From positions 496,001-560,000 of the forward strand of contig NZ_JROG01000003.1 in assembly GCF_000786215.1 (NCBI RefSeq): DNA of 64,000 nt, in the 5' to 3' direction. Made by a program: the position numbers and the translations under genes. Positions 47,876 through 56,333 of this stretch are shown here, one piece after another. The DNA comes from Sphingomonas sp. 35-24ZXX (lineage in GTDB: Bacteria; Pseudomonadota; Alphaproteobacteria; Sphingomonadales; Sphingomonadaceae). The notes under the pieces are model-generated. The model searched no databases. It saw nothing but the letters and a program-made list of their open reading frames with translations, and was not told where the DNA came from. Position 1 is the first letter of the stretch; every line of letters starts with the position of its first letter.

Positions 47876-49663
47876 ATGACATTTCAGCAGGATCTTGCGG
47901 CATTGCTGCACTCCCACGCGCCGATCAGCGAAGAGGCGGGGCAAAGGCTCGATCGCGAGATCGCGGCGCTCCAGAACCGCAGCCAGATGCAGCACGGACG
48001 GCTGCAACAGCTCGCGGCGCTCGCCGAGTTCCAGCGCGAAGCCCTGGACGCAGCGGCGATCGTGGCCGTCACAGACCGGGCCGGGCGCATCAAGTCGGTC
48101 AACGCCAAATTCTGCGAGCTGAGTGGCTATTCGGAGGCCGAGCTGATCGGGGCGAACCACCGCATCATCGCATCGGGCCAGCATGACCGCGCCTTCTTCC
48201 AGAATCTCTACCGCACCATTTCCGCAGGTGAGGTCTGGCATGATGTCATCTGCAACCGGGCAAAATGCGGCAGGCTCTATTATGTCGACACGACCATCGT
48301 TCCGCATCGCGACCGTTCGGGCTATACCGCGATCCGCTTCGACGTGACGCCGCAGAAGCAGGCAGAACAATGGTTGTGGCAGCTCGCCAGCATCGACCCG
48401 CTCACTGGCCTCGCCAACCGTCGCCACTTTCTCGAGCTGCTGGCCGAAGCGACCGCCAAGGGAGAGGCCTTCGCCACGGCGATCCTCGACATCGACCATT
48501 TCAAGGACGTCAACGACAGCGCCGGCCACCACGCGGGGGATCAGTTGCTGGTCGCAGCGGCCGAGGCGCTCCGCGATATCATGGGCGATGCGGGGTGTGT
48601 CGGACGCCTGGGAGGGGATGAGTTCGCCCTGATCCTGCAGGGAGAGAATGAACCTGACATTCTGGCGCAGCTGGACCGGATCCTCACCGCGATCGGACAC
48701 AAAAGGGTGCCAGCTTTTCCCGATCATGTCATCCAGGCCAGCGTGGGCGCAGCACTGTACCCCCGCGACGGCACCGATGCCGCCAGCCTGCTCAAATGCG
48801 CCGATCTGGCGCTCTATGCGGCCAAGCGATCGGGCCGGGCCTGCAGCCGCCTGTTCAGGCCCCGCTTCCGCGAAGTTGCCGACCAGCGGGCAGGTCTGCG
48901 CGCCGCCATTCTTCACGCGATGGAGCGCCACGAACTGTTCGTGCTCTATCAGCCGATCGTCAACCTGGGTGCGCGCCAGCCGCTGGCGTTCGAAGCGCTG
49001 CTGCGCTGGCGCCGGGCAGACGGGACCATCCACACCCCGGCAACCTTCGGTGACGTCTTCGATGACGAAAAGATCGCCGCCGATATCGGCAATTTCGTGC
49101 TGACCGAAGTGCTGGACCAGATCGACCGCTGGATGCGCGATGGCGTGCCGTTCCAGTCCATCGCGATCAATGCCACCCTGGGCGACTTTCGTTCGCCGGT
49201 CTTTGTCGACCGGATCATCGAAGCCGTGGAAAGCGGGCGCGTTCGCGGGGATCAGCTTTGCGTCGAGATCACCGAGGGGATGCTGCTGGATCGCGGCGCG
49301 CGCACGGTGCGCGACGCCGTGGATCGGCTGAACGCTCATGGCGTGGATATCGCCTTCGACGATTTCGGCACCGGATTTGCCTCGCTCACCCATCTGCGCC
49401 AGCTGCCGATCAATCATGTGAAGATCGACCGCAGTTTCATCGAAGCCATCTGCGTCGACGGCAAGGACCGGGTGATCGTCGAGAGTGTCATCGACCTGGC
49501 ACATCGGCTGCGCCTGAAGGTCGTGGCCGAAGGAGTGGAACAGGAATCGCAGGCCCGGCTGCTGCGTTCGCTGCACTGTGACAGCATTCAGGGGTTTCTG
49601 ATCTCGCCTGCGCTCACCGAGTCCCTCGCGACGGATTTCGTGCGGCGCGACGCGATCAACTGA
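47876..49663 (+). CDS. PAS-GGDEF-EAL cyclic-di-GMP protein
   Basis: A 595-residue soluble protein. An N-terminal coiled coil (about 1-50) precedes a PAS domain (about 55-160: AIVAVTDRAGRIKSVNAKFCELSGYSEAELIG). The GGDEF domain (about 175-330) has an intact active site RLGGDEF, so it can be a diguanylate cyclase; the EAL domain (about 345-590) has FEALLRW, EITEGMLLD and DDFGTGFASLTHL, so it can be a phosphodiesterase. No membrane segment is found. Which activity dominates is not readable. It converges with the FixJ-type regulator, 21 bases away. Confidence 0.93.
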   Translation: MTFQQDLAALLHSHAPISEEAGQRLDREIAALQNRSQMQHGRLQQLAALAEFQREALDAAAIVAVTDRAGRIKSVNAKFCELSGYSEAELIGANHRIIASGQHDRAFFQNLYRTISAGEVWHDVICNRAKCGRLYYVDTTIVPHRDRSGYTAIRFDVTPQKQAEQWLWQLASIDPLTGLANRRHFLELLAEATAKGEAFATAILDIDHFKDVNDSAGHHAGDQLLVAAAEALRDIMGDAGCVGRLGGDEFALILQGENEPDILAQLDRILTAIGHKRVPAFPDHVIQASVGAALYPRDGTDAASLLKCADLALYAAKRSGRACSRLFRPRFREVADQRAGLRAAILHAMERHELFVLYQPIVNLGARQPLAFEALLRWRRADGTIHTPATFGDVFDDEKIAADIGNFVLTEVLDQIDRWMRDGVPFQSIAINATLGDFRSPVFVDRIIEAVESGRVRGDQLCVEITEGMLLDRGARTVRDAVDRLNAHGVDIAFDDFGTGFASLTHLRQLPINHVKIDRSFIEAICVDGKDRVIVESVIDLAHRLRLKVVAEGVEQESQARLLRSLHCDSIQGFLISPALTESLATDFVRRDAIN

Positions 49664-49684
49664 TGCTCCACCGGTGGCGGCGGT

Positions 49685-50338
49685 TCAGGCCTCCGGGACC
49701 TCGCGCAAGATCGCGCCGCGCGGCTCGAGCTGGGCTTCCATGGCGATATGCACGGCTTCTGCGAGGCTCTTCACTTCCAGCTTGTGCATCAGCTGGGCGC
49801 GATAGGCCTCCACCGTGCGGGTCGACAGGCCCAGCCGGTAGGCTGTGATCTTGTTGGCGAGCCCCAAGACCATGCCGCACAGGACATCGCGCTCGCGATC
49901 GGAGAGCCGCGCGATGTGTGCTTCGGCTTGCCGCCTGCGGCTCTCTTCCTCGACCTCGCGCGCCTGTCGGTTCACCGCGCTGCCGATCGCCCGCACGAGA
50001 TCATCGACATGGAACGGCTTTTCCAGGAAATCGGTCGCGCCTGCATGCATGGCTTTGACCGCCGTGGAGACCGACCCTGCTCCGGTCAGCATCACGATCT
50101 TGTGCAGCGCGCCCTGCGCTATCAGCGCCTGCTGAACGTCCATGCCGCCCATCCCTGGCATGTTGAGATCCAGCACCACACAGCCGGCTGGCAGCGCTGC
50201 CTGCACCGAAAGGAAGCTGGTGCCATCGGCATAGGCGTGGACCGCAAAGCCGCGCATCTCGAGCGCCTCGGACAGTTCGCTGCGCACCTCTTCATCGTCA
50301 TCGACGATGTAGACGTTGCGCCGGTTGGCCATATCCAT
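49685..50338 (-). CDS. FixJ-family response regulator with LuxR-type DNA-binding domain
   Basis: A 217-residue two-domain regulator: a receiver (about 8-125) with NVYIVDDDEEVRSEL, the phosphorylated Asp in VVLDLNMPGMGG and Lys in FLEKPFHVDD, then a LuxR-type helix-turn-helix (LSDRERDVLCGMVLGLANKITAYRLGLSTRTVEAYRA). The start at 50338 has AGGAT upstream. It follows the histidine kinase by 3 bases and is its probable output partner. Confidence 0.92.
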   Translation of the reverse strand: MDMANRRNVYIVDDDEEVRSELSEALEMRGFAVHAYADGTSFLSVQAALPAGCVVLDLNMPGMGGMDVQQALIAQGALHKIVMLTGAGSVSTAVKAMHAGATDFLEKPFHVDDLVRAIGSAVNRQAREVEEESRRRQAEAHIARLSDRERDVLCGMVLGLANKITAYRLGLSTRTVEAYRAQLMHKLEVKSLAEAVHIAMEAQLEPRGAILREVPEA

Positions 50339-50341
50339 CGT

Positions 50342-52570
50342 TCAATCCTTCGCAGCGATTGGAAAACGGAGTGTCAGTGTTGCGCCCGAGTCGTCGGCAT
50401 TATCGGCCAGCGCAATCGATCCGCCAACCTCGTCCATGATCTGCCGGCACACAAAGAGCCCCAGGCCCGTGCCCTTGCCCTGTGGCTTGGTCGTGCAGAA
50501 GGCGTTGAATGCGCTGCCCGCCACCTGCGGATCAAGCCCCGCCCCATTGTCTTTGACATGGAGGGTAATGGCATCGTCGGCGACGGCCACGGTCACCCCG
50601 ATCCTGCCGATCGCGCCCGGGCCCAGAGTGTCGCGCCGCACATCAATGGAATCAGCCGCATTCTGCAGAGCGTTGACCACGATCTGCTCGACGCCGATGC
50701 GCGGCAGCGTCAGCATGGGGACATTGGGAGGAATGCTGACCTGCAGATTGATCGTCCGCTCCGAGAGCAACGGGCGCATGAAGCGGACCGCATTGCGCAC
50801 CGATTGTCCCAGGTCGGTCAGCGTACGCTCGTCTCGCTCGATCCTGGTATAGGCCGAGGTCCGCTGGACAATGGCGTTGGCCCGTTCGACCTGCTCGACG
50901 ATGCGCTGAAACTTGCCGAGGACACGGGCCGATCCCGGATTGTCCCGGTCGAGCATCAGCATGCCGTTTTCGGCGGCCAGCGAGATGGTGAACAGCGGCT
51001 GGCGCAGTTCGTGGCTCAGCGCAGAGGCCATGCCACCCAGTTCCATCAATCGGGCGCTGTGCCGCATCTGGGTCTGGAAGGCCTTCGCGGTCCGCAAACG
51101 GATCAGGCAGCCGAACCGCCAGTTCTGGCTTTCGGCATCATATTCGCGGGCGAGCAGCAGATACCAATGATCTTCCGGTCCGTGCCCGCGGCGGAATTCG
51201 ACCATCAATTCCTTCTGGTCGGTGAGATCGTCGAAATGGCCCGTATCAGCCGCATGCACGGCGAGGCTGCCATTGCGGCGGCCCAGAGCCGGGTCGATCC
51301 GGGTATAGCGCAGTTCGCGCGATTGCGCGTCGAACCGAATGTCGGCGAGCAGCTTCAGGTCAACGGCTGAGCGCAGTTCCTCGACGGCATGCATCAGGTG
51401 TACGCGCTGACGCTCGAACGCCACGAACTCGTTGTTCGCGGCAATGAAGGATTCGAGCAGTTCATCGGCCTCACGGAACGGCGCGGTGGAGCGCGTGGTC
51501 ACATAGCCGCGGCCAAAGCTCAGCAGAGCTTCGTTCAGGACCTGACTTGACCGCCGGACCTTGCGGCCGAACATCCAGAGCCCGATCTGCGCCAGCGCCA
51601 GATAGGCGATCAATGGACCAACCCCGCGCAGCACCTCGCCATAGAGGTCTACGACATGCAGACGGGGAGAAACCACCGCTGTCTGCCCCTCGCCAAGCGG
51701 CACCACATAGCACATGTCGAGCCAGTAGGTGAAGGTATCGCGGTCGTCCGTGCCGCCCGATCCTGTGTCCAGCCGCCTGCAGCCCAGCGCCCTTGCGGTC
51801 CGGTTCAGCCGGGCCACCGGCGTTACCGCGAAGGGCAGCAGTTCATCCACTCCATGCATCCTCAACCTGTAAACCTTGCCGGATTGCAGCTGCGCGCGAT
51901 TGGGCAGTCCCGATACGGCGCTGGCCACATCATGCAGATGCAGATCGAGCCGGTCATTCACATGGTTGAGTTCGCCCAGCATGAAAAGAGCGGCGGCACC
52001 CGCCACCGCGATCGATACCACCGCCTCCAGCGAAGGCTGCAAACCGACGTGGCGGGTCCGGCGAACCGTGCCCCTGGTCTTGTCGATCAGCACCGCCAGC
52101 GCAATGATGTCGGCGACCGCGGCCAGCATCGTTTCGCACAGGATCTTGCGCAGCAACACCACCAGGGTGACATCGGTCGGCGTGTGCGGATGCAACTGCG
52201 CGAGGCTCAAGGCTACCAGGGTGCCACAGATCGTCTGATAGAAGAAGGTGACGGACGAGAGGCTGCGGGCATCCCGGGAAAAATGATGCACTGCCCAAAC
52301 ATTGCCCACCGCCAGCACCACCGAGAGCGGATGCCCATACCACCAGATCGACGGTGCCATGGTGCAGAGCGCGGCGAGAATCCCTGCCTTCAGACCGAAC
52401 CAGCGATAGGCGAGCAGATAGAACAGCGGCCCCAGATAGAATTCGAAGCCGGGTGCGGCCACGAGGCGGACGCTCGACAAACCGGTCGCCACGGCCAGCG
52501 CAAGCACGGCCAGCGGCCAGAAATAGGGCAGGATCACCCGGTAGCCTTGCGGATAGGTGACGCTCAGCAT
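50342..52570 (-). CDS. Membrane sensor histidine kinase
   Basis: A 742-residue kinase. The first ~190 residues have five or six hydrophobic segments (ILPYFWPLAVLALAVA, FYLGPLFYLLAYRWFG and others), then a helix (VVSIAVAGAAALFML) leads into an extracytoplasmic region of about 150 residues, and another helix (GPLIAYLALAQIGLWMF) returns to the cytoplasm. The kinase core has the H-box ALSHELRQPLFTISL, N-box VVNALQNAADSI, and glycine boxes KDNGAGLDP and KGTGLGLFV. The ATG at 52570 has GGAGGTG upstream and overlaps the receiver-protein stop by 7 bases. The signal is unknown. Confidence 0.9.
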   Translation of the reverse strand: MLSVTYPQGYRVILPYFWPLAVLALAVATGLSSVRLVAAPGFEFYLGPLFYLLAYRWFGLKAGILAALCTMAPSIWWYGHPLSVVLAVGNVWAVHHFSRDARSLSSVTFFYQTICGTLVALSLAQLHPHTPTDVTLVVLLRKILCETMLAAVADIIALAVLIDKTRGTVRRTRHVGLQPSLEAVVSIAVAGAAALFMLGELNHVNDRLDLHLHDVASAVSGLPNRAQLQSGKVYRLRMHGVDELLPFAVTPVARLNRTARALGCRRLDTGSGGTDDRDTFTYWLDMCYVVPLGEGQTAVVSPRLHVVDLYGEVLRGVGPLIAYLALAQIGLWMFGRKVRRSSQVLNEALLSFGRGYVTTRSTAPFREADELLESFIAANNEFVAFERQRVHLMHAVEELRSAVDLKLLADIRFDAQSRELRYTRIDPALGRRNGSLAVHAADTGHFDDLTDQKELMVEFRRGHGPEDHWYLLLAREYDAESQNWRFGCLIRLRTAKAFQTQMRHSARLMELGGMASALSHELRQPLFTISLAAENGMLMLDRDNPGSARVLGKFQRIVEQVERANAIVQRTSAYTRIERDERTLTDLGQSVRNAVRFMRPLLSERTINLQVSIPPNVPMLTLPRIGVEQIVVNALQNAADSIDVRRDTLGPGAIGRIGVTVAVADDAITLHVKDNGAGLDPQVAGSAFNAFCTTKPQGKGTGLGLFVCRQIMDEVGGSIALADNADDSGATLTLRFPIAAKD

Positions 52571-52965
52571 GGCGCACCTCCGGCGCATGCGACCAGCTCG
52601 CGCAACTGGGCCACGCCGATCGGCTTCATCAGCAGACCGCGGGTGGACGCGGCGATTTCCGCGCGCGCCGCCACCGTCAGATCGAGATGGGCGGTCATCA
52701 GGTAGAGTTTCTCGGGCAGCCGCACACCGCTCTCGCCAGCCAGCGCCTTCAGGACATCCAGACCGCTCTCGGCGCGCAGCTTGTAGTCGCACAGCACGAG
52801 ATCGAATGCGTGTGCCCGGCTTGAGGCCAGGGCAGCGGCACCGTCTGACACGCCCGTCACCGTCGCGCCGAGCGCCTTCAGCAGCTCGACCAGTTCGCCT
52901 CGCAGGGCATCATCGTCTTCGATGATCAGAATTTCCGGCGCGTACACAGCCGAACCCTTCACCAT
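52564..52965 (-). CDS. Stand-alone receiver-domain response regulator
   Basis: A 133-residue protein containing only a receiver domain: ILIIEDDDALRGEL, the phosphorylated Asp in LVLCDYKLRAESG and Lys in LLMKPIG. No output domain. It heads the operon to the kinase and the FixJ-type regulator, so it may be a phosphate sink or an extra relay step. A near-CtrA motif lies just in front of its start. Confidence 0.87.
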   Translation of the reverse strand: MVKGSAVYAPEILIIEDDDALRGELVELLKALGATVTGVSDGAAALASSRAHAFDLVLCDYKLRAESGLDVLKALAGESGVRLPEKLYLMTAHLDLTVAARAEIAASTRGLLMKPIGVAQLRELVACAGGAPC

Positions 52966-53082
52966 TATGGTTGACCAAAGGTTAAAGCCCGTTGCCCAGT
53001 ACCCAGCTGCGCTCTGAAAACGGCCAGATCGTCGCTATTGCTGCCATCAATGCTGCACCCTGCAGCTGCAACATAACGGCGC

Positions 53083-53532
53083 TCAGGCCGCGGCGGCGAG
53101 GTCCGCGGGCGTCAGGTCGGTAGCCATGCCCTGCAGCTTCAGCACGATCGCCATCCGGTCTTCCACCAGTGCCAGACCCTCCAGGAAATTCTCCCCTCCA
53201 CCCATGCCGATCGTCGGGGGCGGCTGCATGGCCGCACCCTCGATCGTGACGATGTCGTTGACCGAGTCGACGATGAGGCCATGCAACTGGCCCATGATCT
53301 CCAGAACGATGATGACATTGCGCTCCGTCGGTTCGACCCGCCCCCAGCCCAACCGCTCGGAAAGGTCGATCACCGGCAGCACCGAGCCGCGCAGATTGAC
53401 CACGCCATGCACATAGGGCGGGGCGTTGGGCAGACGCGTGGTCGGAGTCCACGCGCGGATCTCCCGGATGGCCATGATGTCGACGCCCAGCAGCTTGTCC
53501 GCCAGTTGGAAGGTAATGACCTGATGCGCCAT
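53083..53532 (-). CDS. cheW: Chemotaxis coupling protein CheW
   Basis: A 149-residue CheW-domain adaptor that links receptors to CheA. It has FQLADKLLGVDIMAIREI, RLPNAPPYVHGVVNLRGSVLPVIDL and HGLIVDSVNDIV. It is the last gene of the operon MCP-cheD-cheY-cheW. The kinase CheA is not in this window. Confidence 0.93.
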   Translation of the reverse strand: MAHQVITFQLADKLLGVDIMAIREIRAWTPTTRLPNAPPYVHGVVNLRGSVLPVIDLSERLGWGRVEPTERNVIIVLEIMGQLHGLIVDSVNDIVTIEGAAMQPPPTIGMGGGENFLEGLALVEDRMAIVLKLQGMATDLTPADLAAAA

Positions 53533-53545
53533 GATGGCTCCCTTT

Positions 53546-53908
53546 TCAGTGTACGACGCGGCGAAGGACCGTCTTGAGCTTCTCCGGATCGAACGGCTTT
53601 ACGATCCATCCGGTCGCGCCCACCGCGCGGGCCCTGGCCTTCTTGTCAGGATCGGATTCGGTGGTCAGCACCAGCACCGGCACCCCGGAAAGCCGCGGCT
53701 GCGCCCGCAGCGCCGAGATCAGGCCGAAGCCATCAAGGTGCGGCATGGTCAGATCGGTGATCACCGCCGCGGGCTCGTTGGTCTCCAGCCATTCCAGCGC
53801 AGCCCGGCCGTCTTCGGCCTCCACGACGGTATAGCCGGCACGCATCAGTGAGGCGCGCAGCATCATCCGCATGCTGGGGCTGTCGTCGACGGTCAGGATC
53901 GGTTTCAT
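53546..53908 (-). CDS. cheY: Chemotaxis response regulator CheY
   Basis: A 120-residue single receiver domain: ILTVDDSPSMRMMLRASL, the phosphorylated Asp in VITDLTMPHLDG, the Thr in VLVLTTESD, and Lys in WIVKPFDPEKL. These match CheY proteins that act on the flagellar switch or as phosphate sinks. The ATG at 53908 has AGGTGA upstream. It lies between cheD and cheW, with gaps of 14 and 13 bases. Confidence 0.9.
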   Translation of the reverse strand: MKPILTVDDSPSMRMMLRASLMRAGYTVVEAEDGRAALEWLETNEPAAVITDLTMPHLDGFGLISALRAQPRLSGVPVLVLTTESDPDKKARARAVGATGWIVKPFDPEKLKTVLRRVVH

Positions 53909-53922
53909 GCTGCTCACCTGGT

Positions 53923-54480
53923 TCAGAAGAGTTCGATATCGCCGACCGCAGGCGGGATGGAGGCGGCCTGGGATGCGGGGAAATGCTTGCCGACGCTGCG
54001 GCAGCGCACCAGCCCGGTCGATGGCTGGAAATCCAGCCTGCGGGCCTGGTCGCCACCCGTGTCGGACCTTACTAGCGCAATCCGGTCGTGGCGCAGGAAC
54101 TCTTCGGCAAAGCGCGCATTCTCGGTTCCGATCGCGCGCATGCCGGCGTGAAGATTGGCGCCACCATAAAGATGCGCGCGCATGCTTGCCCGCGCCGCGC
54201 CCTTCTTGATCATGTCGTTGACCAGAAGCTCCATCGCATAGAGACCATAGCGCCGGGCGTCCTCGTCGAGCGGGTTGATCGCATTGCGCGGCGATGCGAG
54301 CAGGAAATGGTTCATGCCGCCGATCCCGGCGACCGGATCGTGCAGACAGCAGGCAATGCAGCTTCCCAGAACGGTGGTGAGCACAAGATCCGGATCGCGC
54401 GAAACCTCATACTCGCCCTGCAGCACGTTGTGGCGAACCACGATCGGGCCGGATGTCCTCTGCTGCAGCACTTGCCCCAC
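53923..54480 (-). CDS. cheD: Chemoreceptor glutamine deamidase CheD
   Basis: Deamidates glutamines of chemoreceptors and can bind CheC-like partners. The catalytic Cys is in VLGSCIACCLHDP and the His in GIGGMNHFLLAS; LYGGANLHAGM is also a family mark. The start is a GTG at 54480 with GAGGTGGA upstream. The product is 185 residues. It lies 63 bases after the receptor gene, its likely substrate. Confidence 0.92.
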   Translation of the reverse strand: MGQVLQQRTSGPIVVRHNVLQGEYEVSRDPDLVLTTVLGSCIACCLHDPVAGIGGMNHFLLASPRNAINPLDEDARRYGLYAMELLVNDMIKKGAARASMRAHLYGGANLHAGMRAIGTENARFAEEFLRHDRIALVRSDTGGDQARRLDFQPSTGLVRCRSVGKHFPASQAASIPPAVGDIELF

Positions 54481-54543
54481 TCCACCTCATGGCTGGTACC
54501 ATGTCTGCCCGGTCCATCGCAGACCGCGCGCATGCCCAGCCGT

Positions 54544-56085
54544 CTAGAACTCCGACCAATCCTCTGACGGGTCGCTATCCATCGCGATCGCCAGATTTCC
54601 GTGCATCGCCGGTCGCGGTGCTGCGCGTGCCACCCTGCGCTGGGCGGGCCTTGGCATCTCGCGGATATTGGACGCTGCCTCGCCCGTTTTCTCTTCCAGC
54701 GTGAAGCGCGAGACGAGCCCAGTCAGCTGGTCGGCCTCGCCGGCCAGGCTGCGCGCGGCCGCCGTCGATTCCTCGACCATGGCGGCGTTCTGCTGAGTCA
54801 TCTTGTCCATCTCGCCGACGGCGGTGTTCACCTGCTGCAAGCTGTTCGACTGGATCGTCGCGAGCTCCGCGATGTTGCTGGCAAGGCCGGCGATTTCGGC
54901 GACCTTCTCGACAATGCTGTCGAGCGCCTCGCCGGACTGGCCCACCAGTTCCACGCCGCGCGACACCTGGCGCGAGCTCTCGCTGATCAGGTCCTTGATA
55001 TGCTTGGCTGCATCTGCGGATCTTTGCGCCAGTGCCCGCACCTCGTTGGCGACGACCGCAAAGCCCTTGCCGGCATCCCCTGCCCGCGCCGCTTCCACCC
55101 CAGCATTTAATGCCAGCAGATTGGTCTGGAAGGCGATACCGTCGATGACATTGATGATCTTGGCGATTTCCTGTGCGGACCGTTCGATGTCGTCCATCGC
55201 CACGACCGCTTCCTTCACCACCGCGCCGCCGCGCGTGGCGTTGGCATGCGCCTCGGCGACCGAACGGTTGACGTGCGCCGCGCCATCGGCCGTTTCGCGC
55301 ACGCCGCCGGTGAGCTGCGCCATGGCGGCGGCAGTCTCTTCCAGCGATGCGGCTTGCTGCTCGGTGCGCGACGACAGGTCATCGGACGCAAGGCTGATCT
55401 CGACCGAACCGGTGTTGATCGTCTCGGCGGTCTCGGACACCTGCAGCAGCGTTTCGCTGATCCGGTCGCGCATGAATTCGAAGTCCTTCTCGAGCTTCGA
55501 AAAGGCTTCGGGCAATCCGTTAAGATGGACCGTGAAGTCCCCCTTGGCGACGGATTCCAACGCCTGGCCGACTTGGGAGATGACGGCCAGGCGCTGGGCT
55601 TCTTCCGCGCGGAAGTAGCTGGAAAGAGCGATGTCCATGTCAAGCAGCGCGCACTTGACCAACGAACCGATCGAACGGCCCGTGCGGTTTCCGGTGAGAC
55701 GCGCCAGCGGGGAAGCTGCGGTCGCCTCGGTGATCAGCTGTTCGAGAACCATGGCATAGCCCCCGATATACCAGGTTGGAGCAAGCCCGATCTTGGCATG
55801 GACGTTGCCGATCTTTTCCGCCTTGGCAAAATAGCCTTCATCGACTTCGCCTGCGAAAAGCTGCACCCAGTGGTTGAACTGCTTGTCGCGGGCATGATCC
55901 ATGTTTGCCTGGGACTTGAAAAACCGGCTGACGTCGGGCGTGGCGGAAATTTTCTTGTAGAAATCGCGCAATGCAGATGGCGCATGCTTCTTCAGCAGGC
56001 GCAAAATCTTGGGAAATCGTGCATAGTCTTTTTTCGTGATACCGAAGAACTGCATTCTGCTTTGATTAGCCGATGCCGTATCCAT
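54544..56085 (-). CDS. Globin-coupled methyl-accepting chemotaxis protein
   Basis: A 513-residue soluble receptor without membrane segments. The N-terminal protoglobin domain (about 10-180) has the proximal heme ligand His96 in KIGNVHAKIGLAPTWYIGGY, so it should sense oxygen or another gas. A linker with a HAMP-like piece (about 185-230) leads to the MCP signalling domain (about 235-450), whose tip reads IDGIAFQTNLLALNAGVEAARAG. The C-terminus ends DWSEF, matching the WxxF pentapeptide that tethers CheR and CheB. The start is the ATG at 56085. Confidence 0.92.
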   Translation of the reverse strand: MDTASANQSRMQFFGITKKDYARFPKILRLLKKHAPSALRDFYKKISATPDVSRFFKSQANMDHARDKQFNHWVQLFAGEVDEGYFAKAEKIGNVHAKIGLAPTWYIGGYAMVLEQLITEATAASPLARLTGNRTGRSIGSLVKCALLDMDIALSSYFRAEEAQRLAVISQVGQALESVAKGDFTVHLNGLPEAFSKLEKDFEFMRDRISETLLQVSETAETINTGSVEISLASDDLSSRTEQQAASLEETAAAMAQLTGGVRETADGAAHVNRSVAEAHANATRGGAVVKEAVVAMDDIERSAQEIAKIINVIDGIAFQTNLLALNAGVEAARAGDAGKGFAVVANEVRALAQRSADAAKHIKDLISESSRQVSRGVELVGQSGEALDSIVEKVAEIAGLASNIAELATIQSNSLQQVNTAVGEMDKMTQQNAAMVEESTAAARSLAGEADQLTGLVSRFTLEEKTGEAASNIREMPRPAQRRVARAAPRPAMHGNLAIAMDSDPSEDWSEF

Positions 56086-56333
56086 TGCCCCATCTCCGAC
56101 TGTCTATGCATGCAACAAGCGCTTGCCGCGTAAACAAAAGCCTAAATATCGTAAATCTACGGTGGCCAGTCTGGTGCGAACCGGTCCGCACCGCCGCGCG
56201 GCATGCGGATCCGCTCAGCCTGCAAATCTGCATGAACAAGCCAAAAAGGGCTTGCTCCCGAGATGATATTATATAACACGCAGCCGCATTGAGAGCCGTG
56301 CCAGCCATGGTCTCGCATGTGGGGGCTACGAGG
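56086..56333. promoter_or_regulatory. Divergent promoter region between the receptor gene and the TonB/ABC operon
   Basis: No gene is supported. It contains a 20-base imperfect palindrome (56173-56192, GTGCG-A-ACCGGT-C-CGCAC with one mismatched pair), a perfect 10-base palindrome GCGGATCCGC (56205-56214), and an AT-rich stretch ATATTATATAAC (56266-56277) that could hold the -10 of the operon, though no well-spaced -35 is seen. No clear Fur box is recognised. Confidence 0.45.
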
